From Sycobia sp. Sy_11 (lineage: Eukaryota; Arthropoda; Insecta; Hymenoptera; Epichrysomallidae), in the NCBI GenBank assembly GCA_018907035.1, contig JACCIC010000290.1, forward strand, positions 1 through 64,000: a stretch of 64,000 nt of DNA. The letters run 5' to 3'. The notes under the pieces are model-generated. The model saw nothing but the letters and a program-made list of their open reading frames with translations. It made no database searches and had not been told where the DNA came from. Position numbers and translations under genes: made by a program. Shown in pieces: positions 11,077 to 21,470 of this stretch. The first letter of the stretch is position 1, and each line of letters opens with the position of its first letter.

Positions 11077-11180
11077 TTATTATTTTTTCATACATTTCTT
11101 ATTTATATTTATATATTTTTTTTTTACATTTCATTCATTTTGTTATAAAATACAATATTTTTTTTATTATTATTTTTTCA
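9929..11180. other. AT-rich spacer with hairpin, GC patch and duplicated tract
   Basis: No gene recognised. The right end of element A should lie here or just beyond, but I could not identify its terminal repeat. The stretch holds an imperfect inverted repeat (10275-10294 with 10316-10335), a conspicuous C/G-run patch (10355-10450), long A/T homopolymers, an (AT)n tract at about 11025-11080 and a tandem duplication. In that duplication the sequence around cattcattttgttataaaa occurs near 11005 and again near 11131. Confidence 0.5.
10275..10335. repeat. Imperfect inverted repeat (hairpin), 20-bp arms
   Basis: The arms at 10275-10294 and 10316-10335 match at 18 of 20 positions when one is reverse-complemented, around the core GGAAATNCACAATTTCC, with a 21-base loop. 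A GC patch with runs of C follows immediately. Possible cruciform, element terminus or transcript 3' hairpin; the role is unknown. Confidence 0.6.
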
Positions 11181-11186
11181 AAGATT

Positions 11187-11985
11187 TTATACAAAGCATT
11201 TTTTATTTGAATTCATTTTAATTGCATTTTTTTCCTTGACTGCGCTGGGGAAGGTTCGGCTTTGATTTCCTGAACGATCGGGCAGCTTGAATATCGCATA
11301 CTTGCGATGGATGGGCTGCGGCTGTGGTGCTGCGTCATCCTCGGTGTTCTCGGACGGATTCGTCTTCTTTCCTTCCTCACCGAACGGCTCCTTGACTGTT
11401 TGCGATGCCCATCGCTTCCATTCTTCGTCCCTATAACAGATAAACAAAAATCATACATATTAATATTAATATATTAAAATTAAATATATTTTAAAATTAA
11501 ATATATAAATAAATATATATTATGTAATATTTATATTATATAATATATTGTATAAATTATATATAAATAAATATATTTAAAATAGAAGAATTTTAAAGCA
11601 AATTATTATTTTCCTTACCTCCATCTAGCTTGTCGAAAAATTCCGCGAACTTGACCGCTTGACGGATGGCTTCCGTCATCTCCTGCGCTCTTCGATAAAG
11701 CGCTTTCCAATCCGTTGCAAAGCCTGGGAAGCTCCTTACCTCTTCTTCAACGCAGGGCGTTACAGCCCTTCTCAGCGAGGCTGCGACGATAGAAATTGGC
11801 GTCGTCGGCCGTGCATCCTCCTCCTCCTGCCCTTCCTCCCCAAACAAGTCCATGGACTTCAGGTATTTCCCCCTGCTTCGGGGAACCTTTTCCACAGTAG
11901 GCAGCCGCTTCCCGGTGCTGATGCTGTTGCTGTTGCTGTTGCCGTTGCTTCTGCCGCTGCCTGCCGTGTTCACAGCTACCCTCAT
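11187..11985 (-). CDS. Possible two-exon gene, unknown acidic/low-complexity protein
   Basis: Leftwards from an ATG at 11985 a 130-codon frame encodes an N-terminal Ser/Asn-rich stretch, SMDLFGEEGQEEEDARPTTP, then ATDWKALYRRAQEMTEAIRQAVKFAEFFDKLDGG, an amphipathic helix-like block. It meets a consensus GTAAGG donor at about 11619. After an AT-rich gap, an acceptor (CTGTTATAG) near 11430 opens onto GC-richer coding-like sequence with two overlapping frames (to 11187 and to 11213). The better-looking frame (DEEWKRWASQTVKEPFGEE) does not join in phase with the obvious donor, so the model may be wrong or the gene decayed. Composition is clearly richer in G+C than the flanks. No family recognised; it could be host or transposon derived. 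Confidence 0.4.
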
Positions 11986-12149
11986 TTTTCCAATTTTTAA
12001 TATTATTAAACTTTGAAATTTGAAGGCAGATTGTGATGGAAAAACTGACTGTGATTACGCTTTTATACAGTTTTCCAGTGTGGTACTGCTATGAGAAAAC
12101 GTTTCTATTGGTTAAAGAAAATAAAAAAGAAGAACCGCCTTCGTTTACT

Positions 12150-12450
12150 ATCTTATGGGAAGGATGGTTCACCCCTTCCACTTTGATGCAAGAAAATTTT
12201 CCTCATTGGTGCTGGAGCACAAGTTTTCTCCTCCCTCCTTGATAATCCATCCCCCTCCCACCACTTACTTGTATGGTGATCGGTTATACTTTTCTGATGG
12301 ACCAAATGAAAATTTTAATCTCCTGTCTCTCAGCCACGGCAAAGCGTATATTATTCCTCATTGGTGGAGGAACACAAATTTTCTCCTCCCTCTGAGACTC
12401 GCTGAAGCGTATGTTATTCGTCATTGGTGGAAATTGTATCACTCCATACG
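12150..12450. repeat. Diverged tandem repeat of about 155 bp
   Basis: A module with cctcattggtg, then a short variable piece and ttttctcctccctc occurs near 12203 and again near 12357, with a third cattggtgg at about 12421. No gene is convincing in 12000-12650; the open frames there follow the repeat. Confidence 0.5.
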
Positions 12451-12673
12451 CAATAATGAGCTAGGCGTGCGCCTAACAAAGACAAAATTTTTCCCCACAA
12501 TCGCTCGCTATAATCTTTCTAATGACCAGTCTATCTCGTATGATCTATGATTTTAGGCGGTTTCACGTTCTTCTTTATTCGAGCAAGAAAGCGTAGCACT
12601 AATAAAGAAAAAATATCTCGCTTCCAACATTTAATATGATCTCACCTGTTCCTTATAACAATACTCATCTGTA

Positions 12674-13750
12674 ACCATTAACGATAAGCGGATTAAACTA
12701 TATGGTCACCCTCGGTCAGTATATCAAGAGGCGCACGTGTTCGCCTCTTCTCCGACCTACTTTTCCATGTTCCTGCCAAGAAATAAACCATTTGAAAATA
12801 GAACGCCTATATGCTGGTTTCCCACAGTCACTACCTTGGATTGCCAATTGCATTGATGTTGTATTCTACCGAAATCGTAAAGATTTAAAACGAGGGAGTG
12901 ACAAAGAAAAAGAGAAACATGATCTTGCTTACAGTATATCGTATTGTCTCCCGTGTTTGCTATAACAATAGACATTTATAACCATCAACGGAAAGCGCAT
13001 TATCCTAATTGATGAGTTAACCTCAGTCAGTCGGTCAAGAGGCGCACGTGCTCGCCTCTCGTCAGACCCGCTTTCACATGCTCCTTCCAAGCAGTGTACC
13101 TTTTCGAAAATAGAACTATACGTTGGTTTCCCGCAGTCACTCCCTTCTTTTCAATTGCAAGGATATTATACTCGGTCGAAATCAACAAGATACAAATCTA
13201 GAGAGTTACAAAGAAAAAGAAAATCCTCTTGGTTATAGTTATCCTAATTGATGAGTTCACCTCGGTTTTGCACGTGCATTTGCGGCAAGCGCATTAGAAC
13301 AGGTAAACGGATTATACTAATGAGGGTGCAGGGGGAGGGGGGCGTGAGCCCGGCAAAGAAAAATAAGTCGCTTTCAGTATTGGTGCACCTGTTTTATATA
13401 ACGATAGACATCCATAACCACCAACGCAAAGTGCATTATGACTTTAAGCAGATTATACTGATTGACAACGGTCTACCTCAGTTGCACTAGTGTTCGCCTC
13501 TATTCGGACCCTTTCCCATGCTTTTCCGAGAAGCGGGCCTCTTTCACAATAGATACTTATACTCTGGTTTTACATACTCACTCCCTTTTACAAACGGATA
13601 GATATTGTCCTCGATCGAAAATAAGAAGATGCAAGGTGTGGGAGCGGCAAAGAAAAATAACTCGCTTTCAGTATACAGTATATGGGCACGCATTTTCTAT
13701 AATAATAGATAACCATCAACGGTGTTCGCTTTTCTCACACGCATATTAAA
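12674..13750. repeat. Degenerate satellite, about 300-bp unit, 4 or more copies
   Basis: Anchor motifs recur in the same order: an aaccatcaacg..aagcgcatta block near 12674, 12979, 13417 and (truncated) 13714; a GGCGCACGTG..TCGCCTCT block near 12731, 13042 and (as tgcactagtgttcgcctc) 13482; and a caaagaaaaa block between them. Spacing is about 300-310 except for one interval of about 440, which contains an extra partial unit near 13290. The copies differ by many substitutions, so the array is old. No gene is supported. Confidence 0.7.
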
Positions 13751-13825
13751 TTTTCATCGTAAAGAAACATCACTCGGCTCAAATGTAATGAATGGAAATG
13801 ATGAAACGAGTCGTTCCCCATCTCC

Positions 13826-13840
13826 CCCCTCTCTCTCGCG

Positions 13841-13907
<67 letters not shown>
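13826..13907. repeat. (CT)n microsatellite
   Basis: An almost pure CT run of about 80 bases with a few interruptions (cgcg, cttt). The Leu/Ser-rich open frame across it is an artefact of the repeat. Confidence 0.9.
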
Positions 13908-13911
<4 letters not shown>

Positions 13912-13979
13912 TAATATAATATAGCGAGAGCGGCATCGTTTTGGGAGGTGACCTCATTCTCTATACATTACAATATGCA

Positions 13980-14880
13980 GGGGGTCTCAGCACTGTTTTC
14001 AAGGGGGGGGGAGGTGTGCTTGAATGCCCACAGGGCCAAAGCACAGATTTCAGGGGGGAGGAGTGTGCCAGAATGCCCATGTGCTAGAATGCCCATAGCC
14101 TATCTACTAACAGTATCTGTACGAACATTCTTTATAAGGTATCTTTCGGAGTCAAATCACGATTCAGGCAGAAAAATCACATGCAATAATTATTTTTCTT
14201 CAGTGGAATGCTTTGAAAAAATGCTTTAATTCCATGGTTTGCAAATGATTGTCACTTTACGGAAAAATAAAACGCAGATCCCAGAATCATTCAAACGCAC
14301 TGTCTCTGCTGGTACAATGAGAGCAGGTTGTGACAGAAAACTTTCATTGATTTCTTACTGTTACAAGAAAAAATTAAAGCTATGCTCGTCTTGTCGTCAT
14401 TGTATAAATCCATCCAGATGAATGAATATAATTTGAAACTCGAAACAATTCTGTACTATAATGAAACGAAATGTGGAACGGACGTCTTTGATCAATTGTT
14501 CCTTAATTATTCATGTTCCAGAAAAACAACGATTAGTTAAGAGCTAGATAGTGTAACTTACTTGCCGAACATGAAATTTATGCGCATCATGGATTTTTAA
14601 ATAACTTAATTCTTGCTGTAGTGAAGCCGTATTTACATGAATACTTGAATATTCCATTTTTACTTTTAATCTAATTTCTTTTCCAAAGTTGCAGAAAAAT
14701 CATCCCTTTAAAGAGAAGCTTAAAGCAGAATTAAATTAATAAATAGTTTATGTTCACTCCCGTAAAATCTGAAATAACACTTACTATTAAAATAAATTAT
14801 ATTAAAAATTAAAAATAAAGATAAAACAAAATTAATAATAAAATAAAAATATAAATAAAATAATAAATAAAATGAAAATA
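13980..14880. other. Spacer with short G-rich internal repeats
   Basis: No gene supported. Around 14005-14100 a phrase like gaggtgtgcttgaatgccca recurs as gaggagtgtgccagaatgccca and tgctagaatgccca. The rest is AT-rich, ending in A-rich low-complexity sequence just before a Penelope terminal repeat. Confidence 0.4.
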
Positions 14881-14889
14881 ATAAAAGTA

Positions 14890-15539
14890 ATATTCTATGT
14901 TAGTAAAGGACAACTTGACTGCCCCCACCACCTTAAATTTAGAATTATCTTGGTGTCCAACGTTGCGAACCGCTACGATTCATCTTCAAGAATTAACTAA
15001 ATTGAAAAACCCAAAATGCTACTTTATATACCCCATCCCCACTCTAAATTTATTAGTATAACATTTATAGGACTCCCCCTTTTATTCTTCAACTTAAATT
15101 TAACAATTTTTTAATTTTTTAATTTTTTCAACTTAAATTTAACAATTTAACAAATTTCATATTAATAAGGAATGATAAGAGTTGTCCAATTTATTCGACT
15201 CTAACATTAAATTTACATTATTGGGATTCTTCAAAATATGAATATTTTCAAGAGTTTCCATTTTATATTTATTCTTAATACCTTGTTCCAAAATATTTAC
15301 ATTTTACGTAAGCTATATTGATCTTCATATATTCTTTGTTTTAGGTATCTTCCCGTTTGTCCAATATAATATTTGTCACAATCTTTACAATTTATTTTGT
15401 ATAGCACTCCTGTTTTCAAACATTTATTAAATAGCTCTTTACGATTATCAAATAGCTTTCTAATATCATTATTATTTCCAAAGTAAACTTGAATATTATG
15501 CTTTTTGAATGCACTTCTAATTCTTTCGGATTCCTTCAT
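14890..15539 (-). mobile_element. Penelope-like element 1, truncated, minus strand
   Basis: The minus strand encodes the C-terminal GIY-YIG endonuclease of a Penelope-like retroelement: IRSAFKKHNIQVYF, a CKDC zinc-like pair and YYIGQTGRYLKQRIYE (15297-15539). After a deletion the frame tail LENIHILKNPNN..NLMLESNKLD follows at about 15170-15290. The 3' terminal-repeat-like region at 14890-15075 matches, inverted, the end of element 2 (about 17060-17245). It includes a decayed hammerhead-ribozyme-like motif at 14955-14994. The reverse transcriptase domain is absent, so it is inactive. Confidence 0.8.
14955..14994 (-). ncRNA. Degenerate hammerhead-ribozyme-like motif (Penelope 1)
   Basis: On the minus strand GATGA is followed by a stem-loop (GAATC, loop GTAGC, GGTTC), then GCAAC in place of the canonical GAAAC, then GTTGGAC. 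The layout matches the better-preserved motif at 19747-19786. Penelope-like elements are known to carry hammerhead ribozymes in their terminal repeats. The core here is mutated, so activity is unlikely. Confidence 0.5.
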
Positions 15540-15797
15540 TTTATCTATAAAGTCTATTGGATAATCATTTTTAATGAATATATTTTTAATTTATTTTTTC
15601 TAAAATCTTTATATGATAATTTGATTGTTCTGTCGATAGCTCCCTTTACAGTACCTATCTTGTTTTCGAATAGTTGGTGCGAGTTACAATTTAACAACCT
15701 GTAAAATTTAACGGTCTATAAACATATGTTATATTTTAGAGAAATTTATTTTAAATAAGGGTGGGTTGTTAAAGAGCATTACTCAAAATAGATAAAA

Positions 15798-17245
15798 ATG
15801 AATTTAAAGACTATAATTAAAGAACAACTTACTTCTTTACTTAGATGCAAAAACTCGAACATTATTCCGACATACATAGATAAACATTTTCAAAATAAAC
15901 ATTTTAGTTTTAATTACGATAAAATAATCTCTTATGATTTGGAAAGAAACATTTTCTATTTTAAAAACAAATTAATAAATTTGGAAATCAGATATAAAAA
16001 TTATGAAATTTATCAATTGATAAAATTTTTATTAAAAATAAAAAAATATTTATATAGATACTAAGAAAATGATGCTTTAAAAGAATTCTTTCTAGTTCAA
16101 AACAGACATTTTGATAAAATAAAGTACGAAAAAAGATATGAACTGAAAAGTAAATTTAAATATTTAAAATATATACAACACTCTCAAATAAATAGTAGTT
16201 ATAATAAAAAAAATTGGTTTAAAAATTTAACAAATATTACCCTTCCAAAAAATGATGTAAATATTCTTACAAAAGGTGCAAAATTTGGAATATCTTATTC
16301 AAATAACATATTCCCTGTTAAAGAAATCATCGCTGACGTTGAAAATAGTATTGTTAGTTCCAATAACCATATGAAAAAACAATGTAGAACCACATTAGTG
16401 AAGGATATTAATAATTTTAAAAAAGAAAAGATGTCAAAATTATTTAAACAAATATTCATTAACAATGATTATCCAATAGACTTTATAGATAAAACGATTG
16501 CAGAGAGAGTGAATCAAGTTTATAATAGTACTAAAGAACGTAATATGGAAAAGAGGGATAATAATAATAAAATCTTGGTATTACCATATGTAAAAGGATT
16601 AACCGAAAGAATTAGAAGTGCATTCAAAAAGCATAATATTCAAGTTTACTTTAAAAACAATAATAATATTAGAAAGCTATTTACCAATTGTAAAGATAAG
16701 GATGATAAATATTTGAAAACAGGAGTGGTACAGAAAATAGATTGTAAAGATTGTGCCAAATATTATATTGGACAAACGGTAACATACCTAAAACAAAGAA
16801 TATATGAACATCAATATAGCTTACGAAGCATTAATGGTACAACCGGGCTAAAAAAACAGAGTTTAAACTTGTTACATTCTTTCGATTTTGAAAATGTAAA
16901 TATTTTAAAAGGTATTAAAAATAAATATAAAAGAGAAACTCTTGAAAATATTCATATTTTGAAGAATCCCAATAATGCAAATTTAATGTTAGAGTCAAAT
17001 AAATTGGACAGTTATTATTCTTTATGAATATAAAATTTGTATTTCGCATTTCATTTGAGAAACGGGGGGGTTCTTTAAATGTTATACTAATAAATTTAGA
17101 GTGGGCATGGAATATATAAAGTAGTATGCTGGGTTTTACAATTTAGTTTAGTTCGTGAGAATGAACCGTAGTGGTTCGACACGTCGGACACCAAAGTCAT
17201 TCTAAATTTGAGGTGTTGGGGACAGTCAGGTTGTACTTTACTAGC
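15798..17245 (+). mobile_element. Penelope-like element 2, RT core deleted
   Basis: From ATG 15798 (MNLKTIIKEQLTSLLRCKN) the N-terminal region is readable with a stop near 16062, then continues with NWFKNLTNITLPKNDVN and GAKFGISYSNNIFPV. The frame at 16371-17027 begins with further N-terminal sequence, jumps to LFKQIFINNDYPIDFIDKTI (after the palm in intact elements), and ends with GIY-YIG: CKDCAKYYIGQTVTYLKQRIYE. The reverse transcriptase palm with its catalytic Asp pair is missing, so this is a deletion derivative. Its 3' repeat carries a decayed ribozyme motif. It faces Penelope 1 head to head and shares its terminal sequence in inverted orientation. Confidence 0.85.
17151..17189 (+). ncRNA. 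Degenerate hammerhead-ribozyme-like motif (Penelope 2)
   Basis: A perfect 5-bp stem II (GAACC, loop GTAGT, GGTTC) is followed by GACAC (canonical GAAAC) and GTCGGAC. The CTGATGA box before the stem is altered (GTGAGAA). Position in the terminal repeat equals that of the intact-looking motif at 19747. Confidence 0.5.
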
Positions 17246-17249
17246 ATGA

Positions 17250-17797
17250 GTGATAATATAGTTTGGGAGCCAACGACATTTTTATGTCATATATTTATCT
17301 TCGGCCGAAAATTAGTTTAAATGTTTCGTTTCAATGTTCTCTAAAGCGTAGTGATCGTCCGCTACGTCAATTAATTTGGATGTGGCAACGCCAGGCATCT
17401 AAACTTGTTAAAAAATTGATAAATACCAGGTTTTATGAAATAATTTTGAGTTTAGAAAAAAATTGTTCAAACAAAAGTTGTAGATCCTATTGAAAAAAAT
17501 TTTTTATGTTCTATCCATTTTTGTTCTAAAGCTAATAATTATGGATAAAAACGCAACTATGAACATTTTGAGCTGGTTTCGACCCAAATCATAATCGATA
17601 TGTCAGGTATCTACCCCGCTGCTCAAATGATACATGATACAAGTACTTTATAATTTGTAATTTTGCTCATAAAACTATAGTTTTCTTAAAGTGAAAATAT
17701 ATCGAATGTAATAAATTTTAATTCGGTAGATCTCCAAATTTCGTTTAAAATCCTTTATAATAAGCTCTCTATTGTTTCAATAGTAAATATTATATGC

Positions 17798-17862
<65 letters not shown>

Positions 17863-18900
17863 AAATGCATGATGTATGTATATTTCTATATATAAAATAT
17901 AATTCTATACCTACACTTTTTAGGAATCAATTTTAAACTCAGTCTACAAATATTCTTTGGAACTTTGTATATCGTTTTATACTTTAAATTTTCTATATTT
18001 TTTTACCTTTTGTTGAATTCTTGGATCAAAATATGTTACCTTTAAAAGAATATTGTAATTATTGTATATACGAAAAGTTTGAGAATATTTTATAGAAGTG
18101 CATCATTCAGTCCATTCTATATACTGTATTTTAATAGTTGGTGTTGGGTTTTTTTTTTGTTATCGAAAATCTTTTACCTTTCTCATACATTATATTACTT
18201 ATAATAGTTTAGTTTACTTTATATATTTTTTAAATATCCTTTTACTTAAAAAATTATACAGTAATGATAGAATTAAGGAGATAAATTCCATATCCAATTT
18301 TTACAAAATTTATAGTTTGTAGCTTATTGAAATATTTAAAAAATTCCTTCAAATTTATAATGTAAAGCATTATTTACAGTCTTAAGAAGCTTGTTTGGTT
18401 TCGGTTTATTTTGAAAATAGATGCGGTAATTAAAGTATTTAAATCGGGATAAAATATGGTAAATTACTTTTTACGCAATACGTCTGAAAATATAAAAAAA
18501 CTGTTCATGAGCGATTGTTTTCAAACTTGACAAATAACTCCGCCAGATAGTGTATATCTCTTTCAATTTCGCCTCATGGTTTCATAATTAATTTCAGATC
18601 ATGCACTCTTAAGAGTGCGCGGGCTTCAACGACTGGCGGCAAAGGGGCGTGCGTTCACGGCGTTTGTCAACAGATGCCGTCACCTGGGGATCCCGGACAG
18701 AAATTCACACTTCATGTTTTACATTTGTAGGTAGTGTATCTGTCAACAACGTTGCGGCATTATATCTGAGTATTTTTTTCGGTGTCGTTTATTATATCAA
18801 ACAAAATCGTAATAAGTTTCCATTTAAATTAACGTCATTTGCGGGAAGCACTGCTTCTATCCTTCAATATAAGGAAAGCAATTTAATTGTACTTATGTCG
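17250..18900. other. AT-rich spacer with (AT)n microsatellite
   Basis: No gene recognised. An (AT)n run occupies about 17805-17860. Short open frames (17263-17493, 18098-18322, 18649-18990) show no domain features. The last overlaps a GC-richer patch at 18600-18720 and then an arm of the inverted repeat. Confidence 0.5.
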
Positions 18901-18915
18901 ACTGCCCATATACAA

Positions 18916-19999
18916 ATTAATAAATATTTTTTTATTGGTCTTACAGTCCAATCAATTCAATCTAAAAATAAAAATAAAAATAAAAATTAAATGAAAAATT
19001 AAATTAAAAATTATAATGACAGTCAGACTGTCCTTGTTTACATTCATCCTCGTAGACTAATCTGAAAATAAAATATTAGCTGAAAGAATTCTTTGTTAGT
19101 AAAGTGCAGTCTGACTGTCCCCAACACCCTTACCTAAAATAGACATAATGCAAGAGTTGATGTTAACAGAGGCAAAATTATTGTCTTACCGTATGTTAGT
19201 GGATTATCTGAAAGAATTAAAAGAAATATTCGGAAATATAACATTCGAATTTTCTTTAAAAATAGCAATAATTTGAATAGATTGTTTAATAATAACAAAG
19301 ATAAGGATGATTTATGCTTAAAATCAGGAGTTGTTTACAAGATTAATTGCATAGATTGTGATAAATACTATATTGGACAAACAGGTAGATATTTAGAAAA
19401 GAGAATTTATGAACATAAATATAGTTTACGTTGCTCACATATTACTTGCGGTTTAAAAGAGCATTCTTTAAATTTTTTACATTCTTTTGATCTTGTGAAT
19501 GTGGATATTTTGGAACATGATATTAATAATAAGTATAAAACGGAGAGTCTTGAAAGTATTCACATTTCCAGCAATCGAAAGAATGTGAATTTAATGCTAG
19601 ACTCTAGTAAATTGGACAGTGTTTATCATTCCTTATTAAATTGATTGGCTTTGAACAATTTGTGTAGAAGGGGAATTTAGATTTAATTTACTAAATTTGG
19701 TAGTGGGGATAAGGTATATATAGATTAGAACATAAGGTTTAGTTTAGTCCCTGATGAGGAGTCGTAGCGAGCTCGAAACGTTGGACAGGTCTTCAATTAG
19801 GTAAGGGTGTTGGGAACAGTCAGACTTCACTTTACTAACCAAGAATTCTTTCAGCTAATATTTTATTTTGAGATTAGTCTTCGGGGGTGAATGTAAACAA
19901 GGACAGTCTGACTGTCATTATAATTTTTAATTTAATTTTTATTTTTATTTTTAGATTGAATTGATTGGACTGTAAGACCAATAAAAAATATTTATTAAT
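18916..19999 (+). mobile_element. Penelope-like element 3 flanked by large inverted arms
   Basis: A left arm (18916-19135) and right arm (19799-19999) are near-identical reverse complements of about 200-220 bases, each including TTATTGGTCTTACAGTCCAA and the GTCTGACTGT phrase. Between them, 19140-19644 encodes the C-terminal part of a Penelope protein: LPYVSGLSERIKRN, a CIDCDKYYIGQTGRYLEKRIYE GIY-YIG core, and LESIHISSNRKNVNLMLDSSKLD. No reverse transcriptase domain remains. A well-preserved hammerhead motif lies between the coding part and the right arm. Inverted terminal arms are documented in some Penelope insertions; here they dominate the structure. Confidence 0.8.
19747..19786 (+). ncRNA. 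Hammerhead ribozyme, intact-looking core (Penelope 3)
   Basis: Reads GTCC-CTGATGA, then a stem-loop II (GAGTC..GTAG..GAGCTC with one bulge), GAAAC, and GTT followed by GGAC. The GTCC/GGAC pair forms stem I, CTGATGA and GAAA are the invariant core boxes, and the ACGT between GAAA and the GGAC arm gives the minimal palindromic stem III typical of Penelope hammerheads, which tend to act as dimers. The predicted cut is after GTT. Two sister motifs nearby have lost core bases. Confidence 0.75.
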
Positions 20000-20091
20000 T
20001 AATATAAGGAAAAGTACGTCTGTGGCCCATCATTTATTTTTAGAAACTTTCAAGACTGGTATAATATATCGGTAAATCTAGGTACAGCAAG

Positions 20092-20340
20092 TGTTTAAAA
20101 TGGTTCAAAAATGGTTATTTTGAAGTTGAAGGCAAGTATCGCTCCTGAAAGCCGAAAAGTGTTGAAGATGAAGAATTAGACGCTTTGCTGAATAAGGATC
20201 CGTGTCAGATTCAATAAGTACTTGCTGTATCATTGAACATCACGGACCAAGCAGTTTCTCTGCGGTTAAAATGATGGGATTCGTTTAAAACATTTCACGT
20301 AACAAATGTTTTCGTAATAAAACCTGACATTTGGAAAAAA
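20092..20340 (+). pseudogene. mariner transposase, N-terminal remnant
   Basis: In one frame with two stops: KWFKNGYFEVEGKYRS, KPKSVEDEELDALLNKDPCQIQ and LAVSLNITDQAVSLRLK. This is the linker and second helix-turn-helix of a mariner transposase. The catalytic domain is absent. Element B has inserted about 120 bases downstream. Confidence 0.7.
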
Positions 20341-20458
20341 AACGCTGGAAACGTACTTGTATACCCTATACCTGCTGCAGTATAGGGTGGTACTACAGTA
20401 CAGTTCAATACATTTATACGTAGGTTGCTATTTATCTTTTGACCCAAAGAATGAAAAG

Positions 20459-20464
20459 ACAGTA
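20459..20464. repeat. Target-site duplication, left copy (element B)
   Basis: ACAGTA directly precedes the left terminal repeat and recurs at 33550-33555 directly after the right one. Six bases is the duplication length expected for Mavericks/Polintons. Confidence 0.7.
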
Positions 20465-20899
20465 AATAGTATAGCTACGAGAGTTTTGGATCACCGGAAC
20501 TAATTGTGAGCTGACGTCAGCAATTATGACGTCACGTCTCCCTACGTCCCGAGCCCCTACATCATCAATTCCGGTTATCCTGAACTCTCTTAGCGCACAG
20601 CGTTAACATCACGTTGCGCCTACCTCCCCTAGCGCTATATATTTCTCTCCCTCTCTCTCTCTCTCTCTCTTGCAGTGCGCAGATTCCTTTGTCATTGAAG
20701 GGTGCAGTTGCACAACCCCGCCTATCATCCTAATATGGAATAGAGTACAGGGAGCGATCGCTTTCTCTCTCTCTCTTGTTCCTAGTAACGTCACCCGTCC
20801 CCTACGTCATTACTTCCGGTGATTCTGAACACTCTGAGCTCACAGCGGTGACGTCACGCGCCATGACATCGCGCTGCGCCTGTCTCCCCTAGCGCTATA

Positions 20900-20938
<39 letters not shown>

Positions 20939-21023
20939 GTGCATGATATTCTATGCCATTGTAGGGTTGTGTTCCGCGACCGCTGTCACCCTAATATGGG
21001 ACAGAGTAGAGGGAGAGCTATAT

Positions 21024-21057
<34 letters not shown>

Positions 21058-21145
21058 CTCTTGCTACCGGTGCACTTAATATTGCCTTTGTTTGGCCTGG
21101 CAGTCGGCACTTTGCCCCATAGTTCAGATCAATAATGGGGGACAT
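20465..21145 (+). repeat. Left terminal inverted repeat of element B
   Basis: Begins AATAGTATAGCTACGAGAG; the right end, reverse-complemented, begins AGTAGTATAGCTAAGAGA. The two then share GGATCACCGGAACTAA, CCCCTAGCGCTATAT and, at the inner end, CATAGTTC(A/G)GATCAAT. It contains three TGACGTCA palindromes (20512-20519, 20527-20534, 20849-20856), CREB/ATF-type sites, and three (CT)n runs. A unit of about 260 bases (about 20555-20800) is tandemly repeated (about 20801-21062). The right repeat has only one unit. Confidence 0.85.
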
Positions 21146-21422
21146 GTATACTTACTCCTATATTATAATCTTCTTCACTGATTATCAATGTCTCTTTTTA
21201 ACTATACATAATAACTTTAGTTTCTTATTATTTCTCTTATGTTATAATTTACATTCATTTAAGTAGTTTAAAGAAATGTACACAATATTCAGTCCTATTC
21301 TCTATTCTAATACTATAAGCGCTTGAGAATGAGCGCTTGAGAATGAGTTGCCAGTCAATAGTCAGCATGTTGATGGTCCGAGATTTCCGATCAATAAGTT
21401 AATACGATACCATGCGGGTGCA

Positions 21423-21470
<48 letters not shown>

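Noticed and set aside
10877..11221. Ile/Phe/Tyr-rich ORFs
   Set aside because: Produced by (AT)n and T-rich low-complexity sequence in overlapping frames; no domain.
12625..13750. CRISPR-like array
   Set aside because: Units are about 300 bp, diverged and without spacers, in a eukaryotic context; it is a satellite.
13722..13919. Ser-Leu repeat ORF
   Set aside because: Translation of the (CT)n microsatellite.
18649..18990. 113-codon ORF
   Set aside because: Runs into the inverted Penelope arm and ends in an A-rich repeat; no motif.
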